NCBI GenBank assembly: GCA_008638415.1
Contig: VWVT01000020.1
Location: 1 to 64,000 of the forward strand
DNA from: Nocardiopsis sinuspersici
Lineage (GTDB): Bacteria; Actinomycetota; Actinomycetes; Streptosporangiales; Streptosporangiaceae
DNA: 64,000 nucleotides
Direction of reading: 5' to 3'
This document shows, piece after piece, positions 34,233-44,055 of the stretch (its first letter is position 1; the number at the start of each line of letters is the position of its first letter). The notes below the pieces were generated by a model. It saw only the letters and a list, made by a program, of their open reading frames with translations. It was not told the DNA's origin and did no database searches. The position numbers and the translations under genes are program-made.

Positions 34233-35405
34233 TCAGTTCGCCACGCGGCGGGCCCCGTAGTACAGGGCGCCGCCGCCCATGTAGTAGCCGCCGCGGTCGG
34301 CCTGCATGTCGATGATCTCGATGTCACGGTCGGAGTTGGGGGCGTGGACCATCTTGCGGCCGCCTAGGTACATGCCCACGTGGGAAGGAGCACCCCCAGG
34401 GGCGCCTTCGGAGAAGAAGTAGAGAAGGTCGCCGGGGAGGAGCTGGGCCAGGTCCTGTTCACTCAGCGCGCTGCCACGGCCATTGGCCGGCTCGATCCTC
34501 TGCAAGTCGGTTTGGTTGAACTGTGTCCAGGTGGTGCGGGTCAAGGTCACCCCGGCCTTGTCGTATGCCTGTTGCACGAGCGAGGAGCAGTCGCAGTTGT
34601 TGCGCTGATCGGCTGGGGTGGGTGCCCGGCGGGCGCCCTGCAAGGTCTGCTGAGGATTGAGGCAGGACCCGCCCCAGACATAGGGGGATCCCACGTGCTG
34701 GGTGGCCCAGGCGATCGCCGTGGCGGCCGCCCCCGTGGCGCCGGCACCGAATGACCCTGCGGCCGAGGCCACGGGGAGGGCGTCGTAGGCGGCGATGTTG
34801 GCCATCACCTCGTCCACGTAGGCCTGGCTCTGGTTGTAAGCCATCAGACGCGTTTCGAGGGTGGCCGGGTCGCTGAGGTCGGTATGGCCAGTACCACAAA
34901 TATAGGAGGCAGCGGTGAAAGTCGCGTCGAAGGCATTCTGGGGATCGAATGCACCGTCGCCGTTACCGTCGATCTTGTAGGCCTCCCACGTTCCAGGGAT
35001 GAACTGCATCGGTCCCACCGCCCGGTCCCACGCGGTGTCACGGTCATAAAAGCCCTGGTCAGTGTCAGGAATGGAGGCGAATCCGTCACCGTTGAGTGGC
35101 GGACCGATGATCGGCGGACTGGCGATGCCGGCGGGGCCGATACTGCTGCCATTCAGCGTGCCGTGTAGCGATTCCATCTGGCCGATTCCGGCCAAGATGC
35201 TCCAGCGCATGCCGGTGCAGTCGGGTGCCAGCTCCGGTGTGGCGGCCGCCGCCTGCCCGTAGGCGCGCAGCAGAGTGTCCGAAATGCCGTCTACCTGCTC
35301 CGGGATGCCCAACGTGTTGGCTGATGCGCCTGCACACGCCGTGGTTGCCAGTACCAGAAGGGTTGCAGTCGCCACAAGGGGAAAGTGCTTCGGGGGTGTT
35401 TTCAC
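34233..35405 (-). CDS. Secreted wall hydrolase: SLT transglycosylase plus NlpC/P60 peptidase
   Basis: The 390-residue protein has a signal sequence with a lipobox-like end (LATTAC, Cys 24), so it may be a lipoprotein. The first domain is a lytic transglycosylase: GIGQMESLHG with catalytic Glu 77, and AVGPMQFIPGTW. The second is NlpC/P60: NNCDCSSLVQQ (Cys 272), PSHVGMYLG (His 341) and VHAPN (His 353). Together they cut glycan strands and stem peptides. In type IV secretion systems such enzymes (VirB1/Tgl type) open the wall for the channel. It starts at GTG and is divergent from the secretion operon. Confidence 0.88.
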   Translation of the reverse strand: MKTPPKHFPLVATATLLVLATTACAGASANTLGIPEQVDGISDTLLRAYGQAAAATPELAPDCTGMRWSILAGIGQMESLHGTLNGSSIGPAGIASPPIIGPPLNGDGFASIPDTDQGFYDRDTAWDRAVGPMQFIPGTWEAYKIDGNGDGAFDPQNAFDATFTAASYICGTGHTDLSDPATLETRLMAYNQSQAYVDEVMANIAAYDALPVASAAGSFGAGATGAAATAIAWATQHVGSPYVWGGSCLNPQQTLQGARRAPTPADQRNNCDCSSLVQQAYDKAGVTLTRTTWTQFNQTDLQRIEPANGRGSALSEQDLAQLLPGDLLYFFSEGAPGGAPSHVGMYLGGRKMVHAPNSDRDIEIIDMQADRGGYYMGGGALYYGARRVAN

Positions 35406-35548
35406 CTGCGCTTTTGTGCTCTCTGCTGGTTAAGTGGTTTGGGTTTCCGTCGGTGACCGATGGTATAAACAGGCCTGCCTGTCCGAAACAGGTGACGGGG
35501 CGGATCAGGCGGGTTGACCGCCGGTGTCCGGAAAGGGGCCATCGTCCA

Positions 35549-36190
35549 TTGGATATTTCGGAGAATGATGGTAAGAAGAGCGGCCACTCGCCGTGGCACT
35601 CGGGAGCCGGCCTGCGACACACGGTCGTGATGATCCCGGCCTCCCTGGAGCACCTGGGGGAGGCGACCATGGTCGGTGACCTGTTGGCGGCCGTCGATGC
35701 CGGTACGCACCTGCACGTACGCGTACAGCGCGGCTTCGACTCTGCGCACGAGCGGGTGCAGCGGGTGGTGGTCGCTCCCTCGACCATGCGCGGCCTGGAC
35801 CACGCCTCCGCGTTGATCGGAACTTGGCGGCCAGGCGTGGCACGCCCGGTGCTGGTCGTGGTCCGCGATGCCCCGCTGCCGCCACCACCAACCGTGGTCG
35901 ACCAGGTCCACGCCCTGAGCGGGCGGGTGGAGCACGTGATGGAGCTGCCCTTCCTGCATCAGATCCGCATGGTCTTGCACCCCCGCCAGGCACTGGAGAG
36001 CAAGGGGCGGCAGGTGCGGCGGATGCGCAAGGCCCTGGAACGGCTACGCGGGCTGCTCTACGCCGATACGTTCCTGGCTGCCGGACCTCCGGCCTGGCCT
36101 GAGCCGGTGTCCACCCCTGAGTTCGTTCCGCCGCCAGTGACGTCGATGGCGCTTCCCTCTGTCCCGACTGGTGGCACCCCCACCCCGTGA
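35549..36190 (+). CDS. First gene of the type IV secretion-like operon, unknown
   Basis: The product (about 213 residues) has a mixed alpha/beta body (MVGDLLAAVDAGTHLHVRV, PSTMRGLDHASALIGTWRPG, ARPVLVVVRDAP) and a helical middle (RQVRRMRKALERLRGLLYAD). There is no signal peptide or membrane helix. The start is uncertain: TTG 35549 has AAAGGGG upstream; GTG 35627 or ATG 35630 are alternatives. The stop overlaps the next frame, so it belongs to the operon. Unknown component or accessory. Confidence 0.6.
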   Translation: MDISENDGKKSGHSPWHSGAGLRHTVVMIPASLEHLGEATMVGDLLAAVDAGTHLHVRVQRGFDSAHERVQRVVVAPSTMRGLDHASALIGTWRPGVARPVLVVVRDAPLPPPPTVVDQVHALSGRVEHVMELPFLHQIRMVLHPRQALESKGRQVRRMRKALERLRGLLYADTFLAAGPPAWPEPVSTPEFVPPPVTSMALPSVPTGGTPTP

Positions 36191-36204
36191 GAAAGACCCC
36201 GAAC

Positions 36205-36519
36205 ATGCCCTTCGCGAACACGACCGAGAACCAGGGCGAAAAAGAGAGCACCGGTGGCTACCCCGACTGGTCGCAGATCGGGCCCGAAGCGCCTCCCGGC
36301 CTGGAGACCTACGCCGCCGACTGGATCGGCTGGGCGTTCTGGATCAGCGCGGTCATCGCCGTCATCGCCCTCATCGGCGCCGGAATCATGATGATGATCG
36401 GCCGGTTCACCGGCCGCGGCGCCGTGTCCGCCGACGGTCTGCGCCAAGGCGTGTGGGTGTGCGCCGGCGCTTGTGTCGTGGCCACGGCCACCAGCATCAT
36501 CACCGGAATCCTGTCCTGA
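36205..36519 (+). CDS. Small two-helix membrane protein (VirB2/TrbC-like)
   Basis: The 104-residue product has two hydrophobic helices (about 42-65 and 82-102) joined by GRFTGRGAVSADGLRQ. This size and topology match VirB2/TrbC-type subunits, though without a cleavable signal. ATG 36205 has GAGAAAG upstream; a GTG at 36187 is in frame. The stop overlaps the next start (TGATG). Confidence 0.6.
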   Translation: MPFANTTENQGEKESTGGYPDWSQIGPEAPPGLETYAADWIGWAFWISAVIAVIALIGAGIMMMIGRFTGRGAVSADGLRQGVWVCAGACVVATATSIITGILS

Positions 36520-37289
36520 TGTCCACGCCCGCACAGGTCGCCGAGCACGCGGCCAGGAACCGTCGCCGTCTGCTGATCGGCGGAGCTGCGGTGGTGGTGG
36601 TGATCGCCATGCTCGTGGGCTGGATCATCGGCCGGGGCTCGTCCGGTGATGCCGAGGCCCCGCCGGAGGCCTCTCCGTCGGCGTCCCCCAATCCGTTGGC
36701 GGACCCGGATTCGTTCATCCCCGACGGCGGCCAGGAGCTGATCGGTGGCCAGTACCCCGCGGGGTTTCCCCACACCCCTGAGGGGGCGGCTTCGGCGGCG
36801 GTGCACGAGATCCGGTCGATGTCGACCAACGACCCCGAAGCCTTGGCTGAGATCGCCACCATCTACTACGGGAACAACGTCACCATCGAGGCTGTGGAGA
36901 AGGACCTGCTCTGGAATCGGGCCCGGGAAATCGAGATGACCAAGCCATCCGGGGCTCCCTTCGATGTCGAGCTCTTTCCCGCACCTGGCTCGTACTACTT
37001 CATCAACCCCATCGGCGTGGGATGGGAAGAACTTGAAGACGGAATCATCGAGGTCCACGTCCTATCCGAGGACGAGATCGGCGATGGGATGGGGTTGGCA
37101 TTCACTCGCACCTACATCCACGGCCGACGGATGAAGTGGGATCCTCAGGTGCGCGGCGGTGACTGGGTGGTCGAACAGGTCAAGGACCCTATCTTCGAGG
37201 ACTTCTACGTCTTCGATGCCGACGAATATGACCTGGATAACCCCATTTGGACGCCGATCGCGTTCCCCGAATGGGACGAAGGCGAATGA
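36519..37289 (+). CDS. Single-pass membrane protein of the secretion operon
   Basis: The 256-residue protein has a basic N-terminus, one transmembrane helix (about 19-38) and a Pro/Ser linker. The extracytoplasmic domain (IRSMSTNDPEALAEIATIYY, PGSYYFINPIGVGWEELEDG, MKWDPQVRGGDWVVEQV) resembles TcpC/VirB8-like scaffold domains in layout, not by clear motif. It starts on the preceding stop (TGATG) and its stop overlaps the next start (ATGA). Confidence 0.65.
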   Translation: MSTPAQVAEHAARNRRRLLIGGAAVVVVIAMLVGWIIGRGSSGDAEAPPEASPSASPNPLADPDSFIPDGGQELIGGQYPAGFPHTPEGAASAAVHEIRSMSTNDPEALAEIATIYYGNNVTIEAVEKDLLWNRAREIEMTKPSGAPFDVELFPAPGSYYFINPIGVGWEELEDGIIEVHVLSEDEIGDGMGLAFTRTYIHGRRMKWDPQVRGGDWVVEQVKDPIFEDFYVFDADEYDLDNPIWTPIAFPEWDEGE

Positions 37290-39337
37290 GGAGGATGCGC
37301 CGGGCGGTGAGCACGGTGGTGCTCGTCTTGGCCGTGCTTGGCCTGACCGCCTCCACTGCTTGGGCTGACCCCTACGACGCGGACTCGGTTGCCAACCTGG
37401 AAGCGGCCGACTGGAAGGCTTATGAGGCTGAAGCCGTTGCGTTTGGTCCTCTGCCCAACACCGATTTCACGACCTACTGCAAGCCGGTTTCAGAGGCCAC
37501 CGAGGATGATCACCACTCCCTGCCTCTGAACGAGCCTGCATCACAGCAGGCGGTCAAGAAGATCAGCGGCCACTACGCCGAGGTGTTCGAGGGCACCGAG
37601 CACGAGCAGGACAACGCGGACGACTACGTCATGTACTGCGTTTCCCCCGAAGGCCCTGAGGGTTCGTTCTTCTGTGTGGGCCGTAACCAAGAACTGCCTG
37701 ACCAAGGCAGTCTCGTGGGCCGGGGCGCGGAATTGCCCATGGAGTGCTGGGACCGGGACAACAACCAGAGCCGCTCCCTGGGTGAGGACGTTTCCGAGTT
37801 CCTCGACAACCCCGTCGGTACCGCAGTCGGATCCGGCATCGGCGAGTTCGCCACCAGCCTCAACCAGGGGTTCCGCGAGTTCATCGCGCAGATCCTGTAC
37901 TGGTGGGTCATGGTGCCCCACACCGATCCCACCCGGTGGGGCGCCGGATCCTTGTGGCCCATCATGACCGGGCTCAGCATGCTGCTGGGGAGCTTGTTCC
38001 TCATCGGCCGCGGCGTCAAGCTCATGATCACCGGCAAGCCCGAGATCCTGGTGACCACGATCAAGGGTCTGGCCAAGTACGTGCTCGTGTGCGCCATCGG
38101 CATCACCGTGCTGACCAGTGCCCTGCACTTCTCCGAGTGGCTGACCGGCTACTTCCTGGACGTGGGAACGCATTCGGACGGGTGCGCCGCCTACCAGTCC
38201 GGGCAGCCCGACGGGCTGGAGATCGACTACGCCCAACTGGAGACCGAAGGGGCCCAGGCCGAAGCCCGGGCTGAACTCGGCCAGGCGTTCGGTAACTGCC
38301 TGGCAGGCCAGTTCGCCGCCGGCACCCTGTCCGCCGGGCTCGTCATCGTCCTGTTCGTCCTAGCGCTCATCGTCGGCCTGATCCAGGCCCTGCTCATGTT
38401 CGTGCGCGAGGCCGCCCTACCGATCATGGCGCTACTGCTGCCGATCGCGGCCTCCGGGCAGATCGGCGGGTCCGCCACCAAACGGTGGCTGCCCGGCCTG
38501 ATCGCTCTCATGGCCACGGTCGTGCTGTACAAACCCATGCTGGCCTTCGTCTTCGCGGTGGGCTTCACCCAGATCATCCTGGGAACCGAACTCATGAGCA
38601 TCATCATGGGCTTCATCACCCTGTCCATCGGGGTCATCGCCCCCGGCGTGATGCTCAAGGCGTTCAAACCGATGATGACCATGGGTGTGGAGGAAGGCGC
38701 CTCCCCAGGATCGGTGATCAACAACGCCTTCCTGGGCTCCCAGCTCGCAGGCAGCGCCTCCCAGTGGGCGGAGAAACACTCGGGAGAACAGGCCGCCCGG
38801 TCCGCCCGTACCCAGGCCGCCCAGCACGCAGCCCACGCCGGTGGCGGCCTGACGCTGAGCGCCACCAAAAACGCCGCTCAGGGCGCCGCCTCCACCGGCG
38901 CGGCGGTCGCCGGCGGCCCCGCGGGCTTGCTCGCCAAGGCCGGCCAGGCCTTCAAGTCCGTCATATCCGGGCTCGGCCGTAACGGGAAAGGCCCCGAGGG
39001 GCAGATCGCTGCGCGCAGCCACCCCCACGCCGGCGAACCCCACGGCGCCGGACCTCAGAGCGGGCTGCACCTGCGCCAGCCCGGGCAGGGCCAGCCACCG
39101 CCCTCGGGACCCAACGGATTCGGGCCGCACCCGACCGATCCACCGCCCCCCGGGTCGAACGGGTCTGGTCTGCACCCGGCCGACCCCGGCTCCTACGGGG
39201 GACCCGGACACGACCCGGCAACGACACCGTCCCTGCGTGAGCCCTACGACCCGGGCCCGGGGCCCGGGAACTTCAGACCACGCCTGGACGACCTCGGCCC
39301 CGGCGCCACTGACCACCGACAGGAGGATGACCAGTGA
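37286..39337 (+). CDS. VirB6/TrbL-like polytopic membrane protein
   Basis: The 683-residue protein has a cleavable signal peptide (RAVSTVVLVLAVLGLTASTA, cut near AWA) and an extracytoplasmic segment. Six or so transmembrane helices follow between about residues 225 and 460. The long Pro/Gly/His-rich C-terminal tail is probably cytoplasmic. VirB6/TrbL proteins form the inner-membrane channel of type IV secretion systems, and the place before SCO6880-like and VirB4-like genes fits. ATG 37286 overlaps the upstream stop; GAAGGCG serves as ribosome site. Confidence 0.78.
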   Translation: MRRMRRAVSTVVLVLAVLGLTASTAWADPYDADSVANLEAADWKAYEAEAVAFGPLPNTDFTTYCKPVSEATEDDHHSLPLNEPASQQAVKKISGHYAEVFEGTEHEQDNADDYVMYCVSPEGPEGSFFCVGRNQELPDQGSLVGRGAELPMECWDRDNNQSRSLGEDVSEFLDNPVGTAVGSGIGEFATSLNQGFREFIAQILYWWVMVPHTDPTRWGAGSLWPIMTGLSMLLGSLFLIGRGVKLMITGKPEILVTTIKGLAKYVLVCAIGITVLTSALHFSEWLTGYFLDVGTHSDGCAAYQSGQPDGLEIDYAQLETEGAQAEARAELGQAFGNCLAGQFAAGTLSAGLVIVLFVLALIVGLIQALLMFVREAALPIMALLLPIAASGQIGGSATKRWLPGLIALMATVVLYKPMLAFVFAVGFTQIILGTELMSIIMGFITLSIGVIAPGVMLKAFKPMMTMGVEEGASPGSVINNAFLGSQLAGSASQWAEKHSGEQAARSARTQAAQHAAHAGGGLTLSATKNAAQGAASTGAAVAGGPAGLLAKAGQAFKSVISGLGRNGKGPEGQIAARSHPHAGEPHGAGPQSGLHLRQPGQGQPPPSGPNGFGPHPTDPPPPGSNGSGLHPADPGSYGGPGHDPATTPSLREPYDPGPGPGNFRPRLDDLGPGATDHRQEDDQ

Positions 39338-40764
39338 GCGCCCAGCTCTACGGCGGATGGCGGCGGGTGCGGTCCCTGGGCCTCTCCGGCCTGGACGGCC
39401 GCCAGACCCTCACCGTCGCCGTCGCCGTGGTCGTCCCGCTGGTGGTCGCCCTGTTCGCCGGGGTCGGCACGGCAGCGTGGCTGCTACCCGCCTCCGCCCT
39501 GGTCGCCCTGGCTGGCCTGATCCGGGTGCGCGGGGTGTGGATCGTCGACCTCATCATTGCCTGGCTCGGGTTCACCCGCGCCCGCCTGCGCGGCCAGACC
39601 ACCTACCGGGGCCAGTGGCTGGCCCCCTACCCCCGCAAGTGGGACCTGCCCGGAGTGCTGGCCCCCACCCGGCTGCTACACCTGTCCGACCCCGGCCGCG
39701 GCGGTGCCGGCCTGGTGTGGCACCAGCGCAGCGGGAAGATGACCGCGACCTACCTGCTCTCCCCCACCGGGGCACTGCTCGCCGACTCCGGCACCGTCGC
39801 CTACCAGGTCGGCGCCTGGGGGCAGACCCTGGCCTCGCTGGCCGATGAGACCGCTGTCTCCCACGCCGCCGTCACCATCGACCTGACCCCTGCCCGAGGC
39901 AGTCACCTGCCCGGGCACGTCGCCGATCGCGTCGACCCCACCTCCCCGCCCCTGGCACAGCAGATCATGGACGAGGTCGTGGCAGCCGCCCCCGACACCA
40001 CCACCCGTATCCGGGCCCGGCTGAGCCTGACCGTGGACACCGCCCGCACCGGCGCCCGCGACGTCACCGGCGCCGTCGCCGAGACCCTGCGTGCTCTGGG
40101 CGGGCTCTCCCTGTCCGCCGCCGGGGTGGACGTGCTGCGCCGCGCCAGCGCCGACGACATCGCCGCGATCATGCGCAACGCCTACGACCCCGACAGCGAG
40201 ACCGTCACCGACCCCGCCCGCTGGGGCGAACTGGACTGGCCCGACGTGGGACCGATGGCCGCCCAGGAGGAATGGGGCCACTACGTCCACGACGGCGCCT
40301 ATTCCATGACCTGGTGCCTGGTCGAAGCCCCCCGCCAGCTCGTCTCCCACGACGTACTGCTGCCCCTGTTGCTGCCCGGCCCCTACCCGCGCCGACTGAC
40401 CATCCTGTACCGCACCCTGTCCCGGGAAGAGGCCGGAACCGTCCTCAAACGCGAGCGCGACGCAGCCACCGCCCGGCGCATCTACGACCACAAGACCGGC
40501 CGCGATCCCAGCGCTCGGGATGAGGCCGACGCCGCCGACGCCGAACGCGCCGCAGTCGAGGAGGCCCGCGGCGCAGGCCTGACCGAGTTCAGCCTGTTCA
40601 TCACCACCACCGTGTCGACCCTGGAGGAGTTGGTCGAGGCACGCCGCCACATCGAGCAGGCCGCCTCCCAAGCCAGGCTGCGCATCCGCCCCTGCTGGGG
40701 CGGCCAGGCGGCAGCTTTCGCAACCGGGCTCGGAGTCGCCGGCCTCTACCCCCCGGATCTGTGA
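39334..40764 (+). CDS. SCO6880-like type IV secretion component
   Basis: The 476-residue protein has two N-terminal transmembrane helices (about 26-44 and 46-80). A soluble domain follows (GRGGAGLVWHQRSGKMTATY, EWGHYVHDGAYSMTWCLVEA, PRRLTILYRTLSREEAGTVL). This pattern is that of SCO6880-family proteins: a PrgI-like membrane part joined to a VirB4 N-terminal-like domain that lacks a P-loop. It works with the ATPase encoded next; the two overlap by ATGA-type coupling. GTG 39334 follows AGGAGG. Confidence 0.82.
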   Translation: MSAQLYGGWRRVRSLGLSGLDGRQTLTVAVAVVVPLVVALFAGVGTAAWLLPASALVALAGLIRVRGVWIVDLIIAWLGFTRARLRGQTTYRGQWLAPYPRKWDLPGVLAPTRLLHLSDPGRGGAGLVWHQRSGKMTATYLLSPTGALLADSGTVAYQVGAWGQTLASLADETAVSHAAVTIDLTPARGSHLPGHVADRVDPTSPPLAQQIMDEVVAAAPDTTTRIRARLSLTVDTARTGARDVTGAVAETLRALGGLSLSAAGVDVLRRASADDIAAIMRNAYDPDSETVTDPARWGELDWPDVGPMAAQEEWGHYVHDGAYSMTWCLVEAPRQLVSHDVLLPLLLPGPYPRRLTILYRTLSREEAGTVLKRERDAATARRIYDHKTGRDPSARDEADAADAERAAVEEARGAGLTEFSLFITTTVSTLEELVEARRHIEQAASQARLRIRPCWGGQAAAFATGLGVAGLYPPDL

Positions 40765-42278
40765 TGCGCTACCACGCCCCCGCCTCCAAGCCCACTCGCG
40801 CGGCCGCCGCACCGCGCCTGAACGCCGACGTCATCGCCCCCAAACGAGGCTGGCCCCAGCCAGCCGCTGGGCGGGCCGGACACGTGGAGGCCGGACACCG
40901 GTACCTGTCCACCACCCTCCAGCTCGGCGGCCTCTACCCCTGGCTACAGGCGAGCGGCCTGCCCGCCGAGGGCGTCCCCCTGGGGCCGAACCTGTTCACC
41001 CGGTCGATGGTGGCCATCGACCCCGCCGGGTGGGTAGGCCGGTTGACCACCAACCCCGGCATCTGGATCCAGGGCCAACCCGGCGTGGGAAAGAGCGCGA
41101 TCGCCAAACGGCTGTGCATGGGGTACGCCGCCTACGGCTACCAGCTCCTGGTACCCGGCGACGTCAAGGGCGAGTACACCTCCCTGGTGGAACACCTGGG
41201 CGGGCAGGTCGTGCGGGTCGGGCGCGGCCTGGACCGCATCAACCCCCTGGACAGCGGCCCCCTGGGCCGAGGGCTACACACCCTGCCCGACGCCGACCGG
41301 GAGCGGCTGCGCGCCGAGATCAACGGCCGCCGCTCGGAGTTCCTCCACGGCCTACTCGCGGGCTCCTACGGGCTGGGCCGACGCTCCACCGCTCCGGAGG
41401 CCTCTGCCCTGTCCGAGGCGCTGCGCACCGCCACCGCCCGCGCCACCACCGACCCCACCATCCCTGACCTGGTGCGGGTTCTGCGCAATCCGCCCCAGGA
41501 GATCTACGACCGGCTCCTGGTCACCGACCACGCCCAGTATGTGGAGTTGGCGCGCGAGGTGATCACCGCGCTGACCAACCTCTGCGACGGCCCCTTGAGC
41601 GGTCTGTTCGACGGGCCGACTACTACCCCGTTGGACCTGGACGCCCCGGCGGTGTCGGTGGACCTGCGGTCCCTGCTGACCGCCGGAGACCAGGTGGTGG
41701 CCGCCGGACTGCTGGCCACCTGGTCCTACTCCTACGCGGCCGTTGACACCGCACGCGCGTTCGGGGCCGCTCCCCGGCCGCTCATCCTGCCCCTGGACGA
41801 GATGTGGCGGGCGCTGCGCGCCGGGCCCGGCATGGTCGGTGCCTTGGACTCCATGACCAGGTTGAACAGGTCCAAGGGCGAGATCAGCCTGATGATCACC
41901 CACAGCTTGCGGGACCTGGAGGCGCTGCCCACCGAGGAGGACCGGGCCAAGGCGGCCGGTTTGATGGAGCGGTGCGACACCCTGCTGCTCGCCGCGATGC
42001 CCATGTCGGAGCTGGACCGGGTCTCGGTCCAACGACCTCTGACCGCCGAGGAACGCCACCTCGTCGCGTCCTGGGCCTCCCCCTCCTCCACCGGCGCCGA
42101 CAGCGCGCACACCGTCCACCCCGGCCGGGGCCGCTACCTGGTGCGCATCGGTTCTGGCGAACGCATCGGCGAGGCCGTCCACCTCCAGCTCACCCCCACC
42201 GAATTGCAGTTGTACGACACCGACGCGGCCATGCGCCGCAAGGTCCAGGAGGAGCGGAGGAAAGACCGTGGCGCGTAA
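40761..42278 (+). CDS. VirB4-like secretion ATPase
   Basis: The 505-residue protein has Walker A GQPGVGKS (105-112) and Walker B LILPLDEMW (341-349). Between them are VPGDVKGEYTSLVEHLGG and GLDRINPLD, typical of VirB4 motor domains; ITHSLRDLEAL is the sensor-like segment. VirB4 powers pilus assembly and substrate transfer. The N-terminal VirB4 domain is missing because it sits in the upstream SCO6880-like protein, a known split in actinomycetes. GTG 40761 or ATG 40764 starts it. Confidence 0.88.
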   Translation: MMRYHAPASKPTRAAAAPRLNADVIAPKRGWPQPAAGRAGHVEAGHRYLSTTLQLGGLYPWLQASGLPAEGVPLGPNLFTRSMVAIDPAGWVGRLTTNPGIWIQGQPGVGKSAIAKRLCMGYAAYGYQLLVPGDVKGEYTSLVEHLGGQVVRVGRGLDRINPLDSGPLGRGLHTLPDADRERLRAEINGRRSEFLHGLLAGSYGLGRRSTAPEASALSEALRTATARATTDPTIPDLVRVLRNPPQEIYDRLLVTDHAQYVELAREVITALTNLCDGPLSGLFDGPTTTPLDLDAPAVSVDLRSLLTAGDQVVAAGLLATWSYSYAAVDTARAFGAAPRPLILPLDEMWRALRAGPGMVGALDSMTRLNRSKGEISLMITHSLRDLEALPTEEDRAKAAGLMERCDTLLLAAMPMSELDRVSVQRPLTAEERHLVASWASPSSTGADSAHTVHPGRGRYLVRIGSGERIGEAVHLQLTPTELQLYDTDAAMRRKVQEERRKDRGA

Positions 42279-44055
42279 AGACCGCCGCCGCCAGGTAGGC
42301 ACATTTACTGGTGACCCGCTGCCCTTCGTGGTCCTGGGCGGGTTCGTGCTGGTCTTCATCCTGTCGGGTGCCGCGTGGCTGGGCGGCACCCTGGGCGCGT
42401 GGGCGTCCGGCGCAGGCTGGCACCCGCCCTCCTACGGGCCCGGGATGATCTTCACCGCCTTGCACGGGCAGTTGTGGCCCGGCGTGGCCACGCCCTGGAT
42501 CGCGGGCGGCATCGCCGTCGTCGGCGGCGTGGTGGTCGCGGCCGTGACCGTTGTCGCGTTCCTGCTCATGGGGCAGTTCCGGGCGTCCGTGCCGGGCCTG
42601 GCCACCCTGCGCGACGTACGCGACTTCACCTACAGCCCTCGCCTCAAGCAGGCCCTGCGGCTGCGCCCGGACCTGAAGGACAAGCCTCGCAAGGAGGTCG
42701 CCGGCGCCGACGTCGGCCTCATCCTGGGCTTCCTCGAAGGCACCAAGGCCCTGCTGCGCGCCAGCTTCGAAGACGTCATTCTCATCCTGTCAGGCCCGCG
42801 CTCAGGCAAGACCTCCAGGATCGTGGCCAAGCAGGTCCTGGAGGCCATTGGATTCGTCCTGGTCACCAGCATCCGGGCCGACGCCTACGCCATCACCGCC
42901 CGCGCCCGCGGCCGCTGCGGCAAGGTCTTCCTCTTCGACCCCCAGGGCATCGCCCACCGCCCCCAGGAGACCTGGTGGGACATGCTCGGCTGGGCCGGAC
43001 GCAAGCTCGACAACGCCCGTCGCGTGGCCAAGAACCTGTCCAAAACGGTCGAGGACCCAGACAAGCGCGGCGGCGACGCCTACTTCACCGCCGCCGGCCA
43101 AGCCACCCTCACCAACCTGCTCTACGCCGCCGGGCTCGGCGGCCGCCCCCTGCAGGACCTGCTCGCCTGGTCCACCGACCACCTGGACTCCGCCCCCGTC
43201 GACATCTTGCGCGAGCACGGCCTGGGCGCGCTGGCCGACAGCCTGCGCGAGACCACCGAGCTGCCCGATGAGACCCGACGCGGCATCTACGGGCACGTCC
43301 AGCAGGCCCTCATGCCCTTGTACGACCCGCAGATCGCCCGCTGGGTCACCCGCCGAGATGACGCCAAGGAGTTCGTGCCCGAGGACCACGTCGACCGCAC
43401 CGACTCGCTCTACCTGCTGTCGAAGAAGGGCGGGGGCGGGGCGGCCGGAATCATCGCCTCGCTCACCGACGCCTGCATCGACGCCGCCGTCACCGAGGCC
43501 GAGGCCACCCGCGGCGGACGCATCCAGCCGCCGCCGCGGCTGATCCTGGACGAGGCCGCCAACGTGTGCAAGATCGAGGACCTTCCCGACCTGTACTCGA
43601 CCCTGGGCGGCATGGGCATCCAGGTCACCACCATCCTGCAGTCCTACGACCAGGGCGTGGACGCCTGGGGCAAGTCCGGGATGAAGAAGCTGTGGGGTGC
43701 GGCCACCGTCAAGCTGATCGGCGCCGGCCTGGACGACTACTCCTTCGTCGACCAGGTCTCCCAGCTCGTCGGGATGCGCGCCATCGTGGAGGAGTCGCTG
43801 TCCACGTCCCGCCAGGGCGCCTCCACCACCCGCTCCCGGCGCCGCGAGCGCATCATCGACGCCGCCGAGGTGCGCGAGCTGGAGCGGTCCACCGCTTTGA
43901 TGTTCGCCACCTCCACCCGTCCGGCCATGATCCGCATGCCCGCCTGGTTCGAAGGCCCCGACGCCGACCAGTTGGCCAAGGACAAGGAGTTCATGGACTT
44001 GGAGACCGAGCGCCTGGCCGCTGAGAAGAAGACGACGAGGAGGCGTCCCGCGTGA
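42268..44055 (+). CDS. VirD4/TraG-like type IV coupling protein
   Basis: The 595-residue protein has two N-terminal helices (about 19-40 and 77-101) and Walker A SGPRSGKT (175-182). A TraG/TraM-recognition region follows (LILDEAANVCKIEDLPDLYS, GIQVTTILQSYDQGVDAWG). VirD4-type proteins bring DNA substrates to the channel. It overlaps the VirB4-like gene by 11 bp, and GGAGGAAAG precedes GTG 42268. No relaxase that would supply its substrate is recognisable in the window. Confidence 0.88.
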   Translation: MARKDRRRQVGTFTGDPLPFVVLGGFVLVFILSGAAWLGGTLGAWASGAGWHPPSYGPGMIFTALHGQLWPGVATPWIAGGIAVVGGVVVAAVTVVAFLLMGQFRASVPGLATLRDVRDFTYSPRLKQALRLRPDLKDKPRKEVAGADVGLILGFLEGTKALLRASFEDVILILSGPRSGKTSRIVAKQVLEAIGFVLVTSIRADAYAITARARGRCGKVFLFDPQGIAHRPQETWWDMLGWAGRKLDNARRVAKNLSKTVEDPDKRGGDAYFTAAGQATLTNLLYAAGLGGRPLQDLLAWSTDHLDSAPVDILREHGLGALADSLRETTELPDETRRGIYGHVQQALMPLYDPQIARWVTRRDDAKEFVPEDHVDRTDSLYLLSKKGGGGAAGIIASLTDACIDAAVTEAEATRGGRIQPPPRLILDEAANVCKIEDLPDLYSTLGGMGIQVTTILQSYDQGVDAWGKSGMKKLWGAATVKLIGAGLDDYSFVDQVSQLVGMRAIVEESLSTSRQGASTTRSRRRERIIDAAEVRELERSTALMFATSTRPAMIRMPAWFEGPDADQLAKDKEFMDLETERLAAEKKTTRRRPA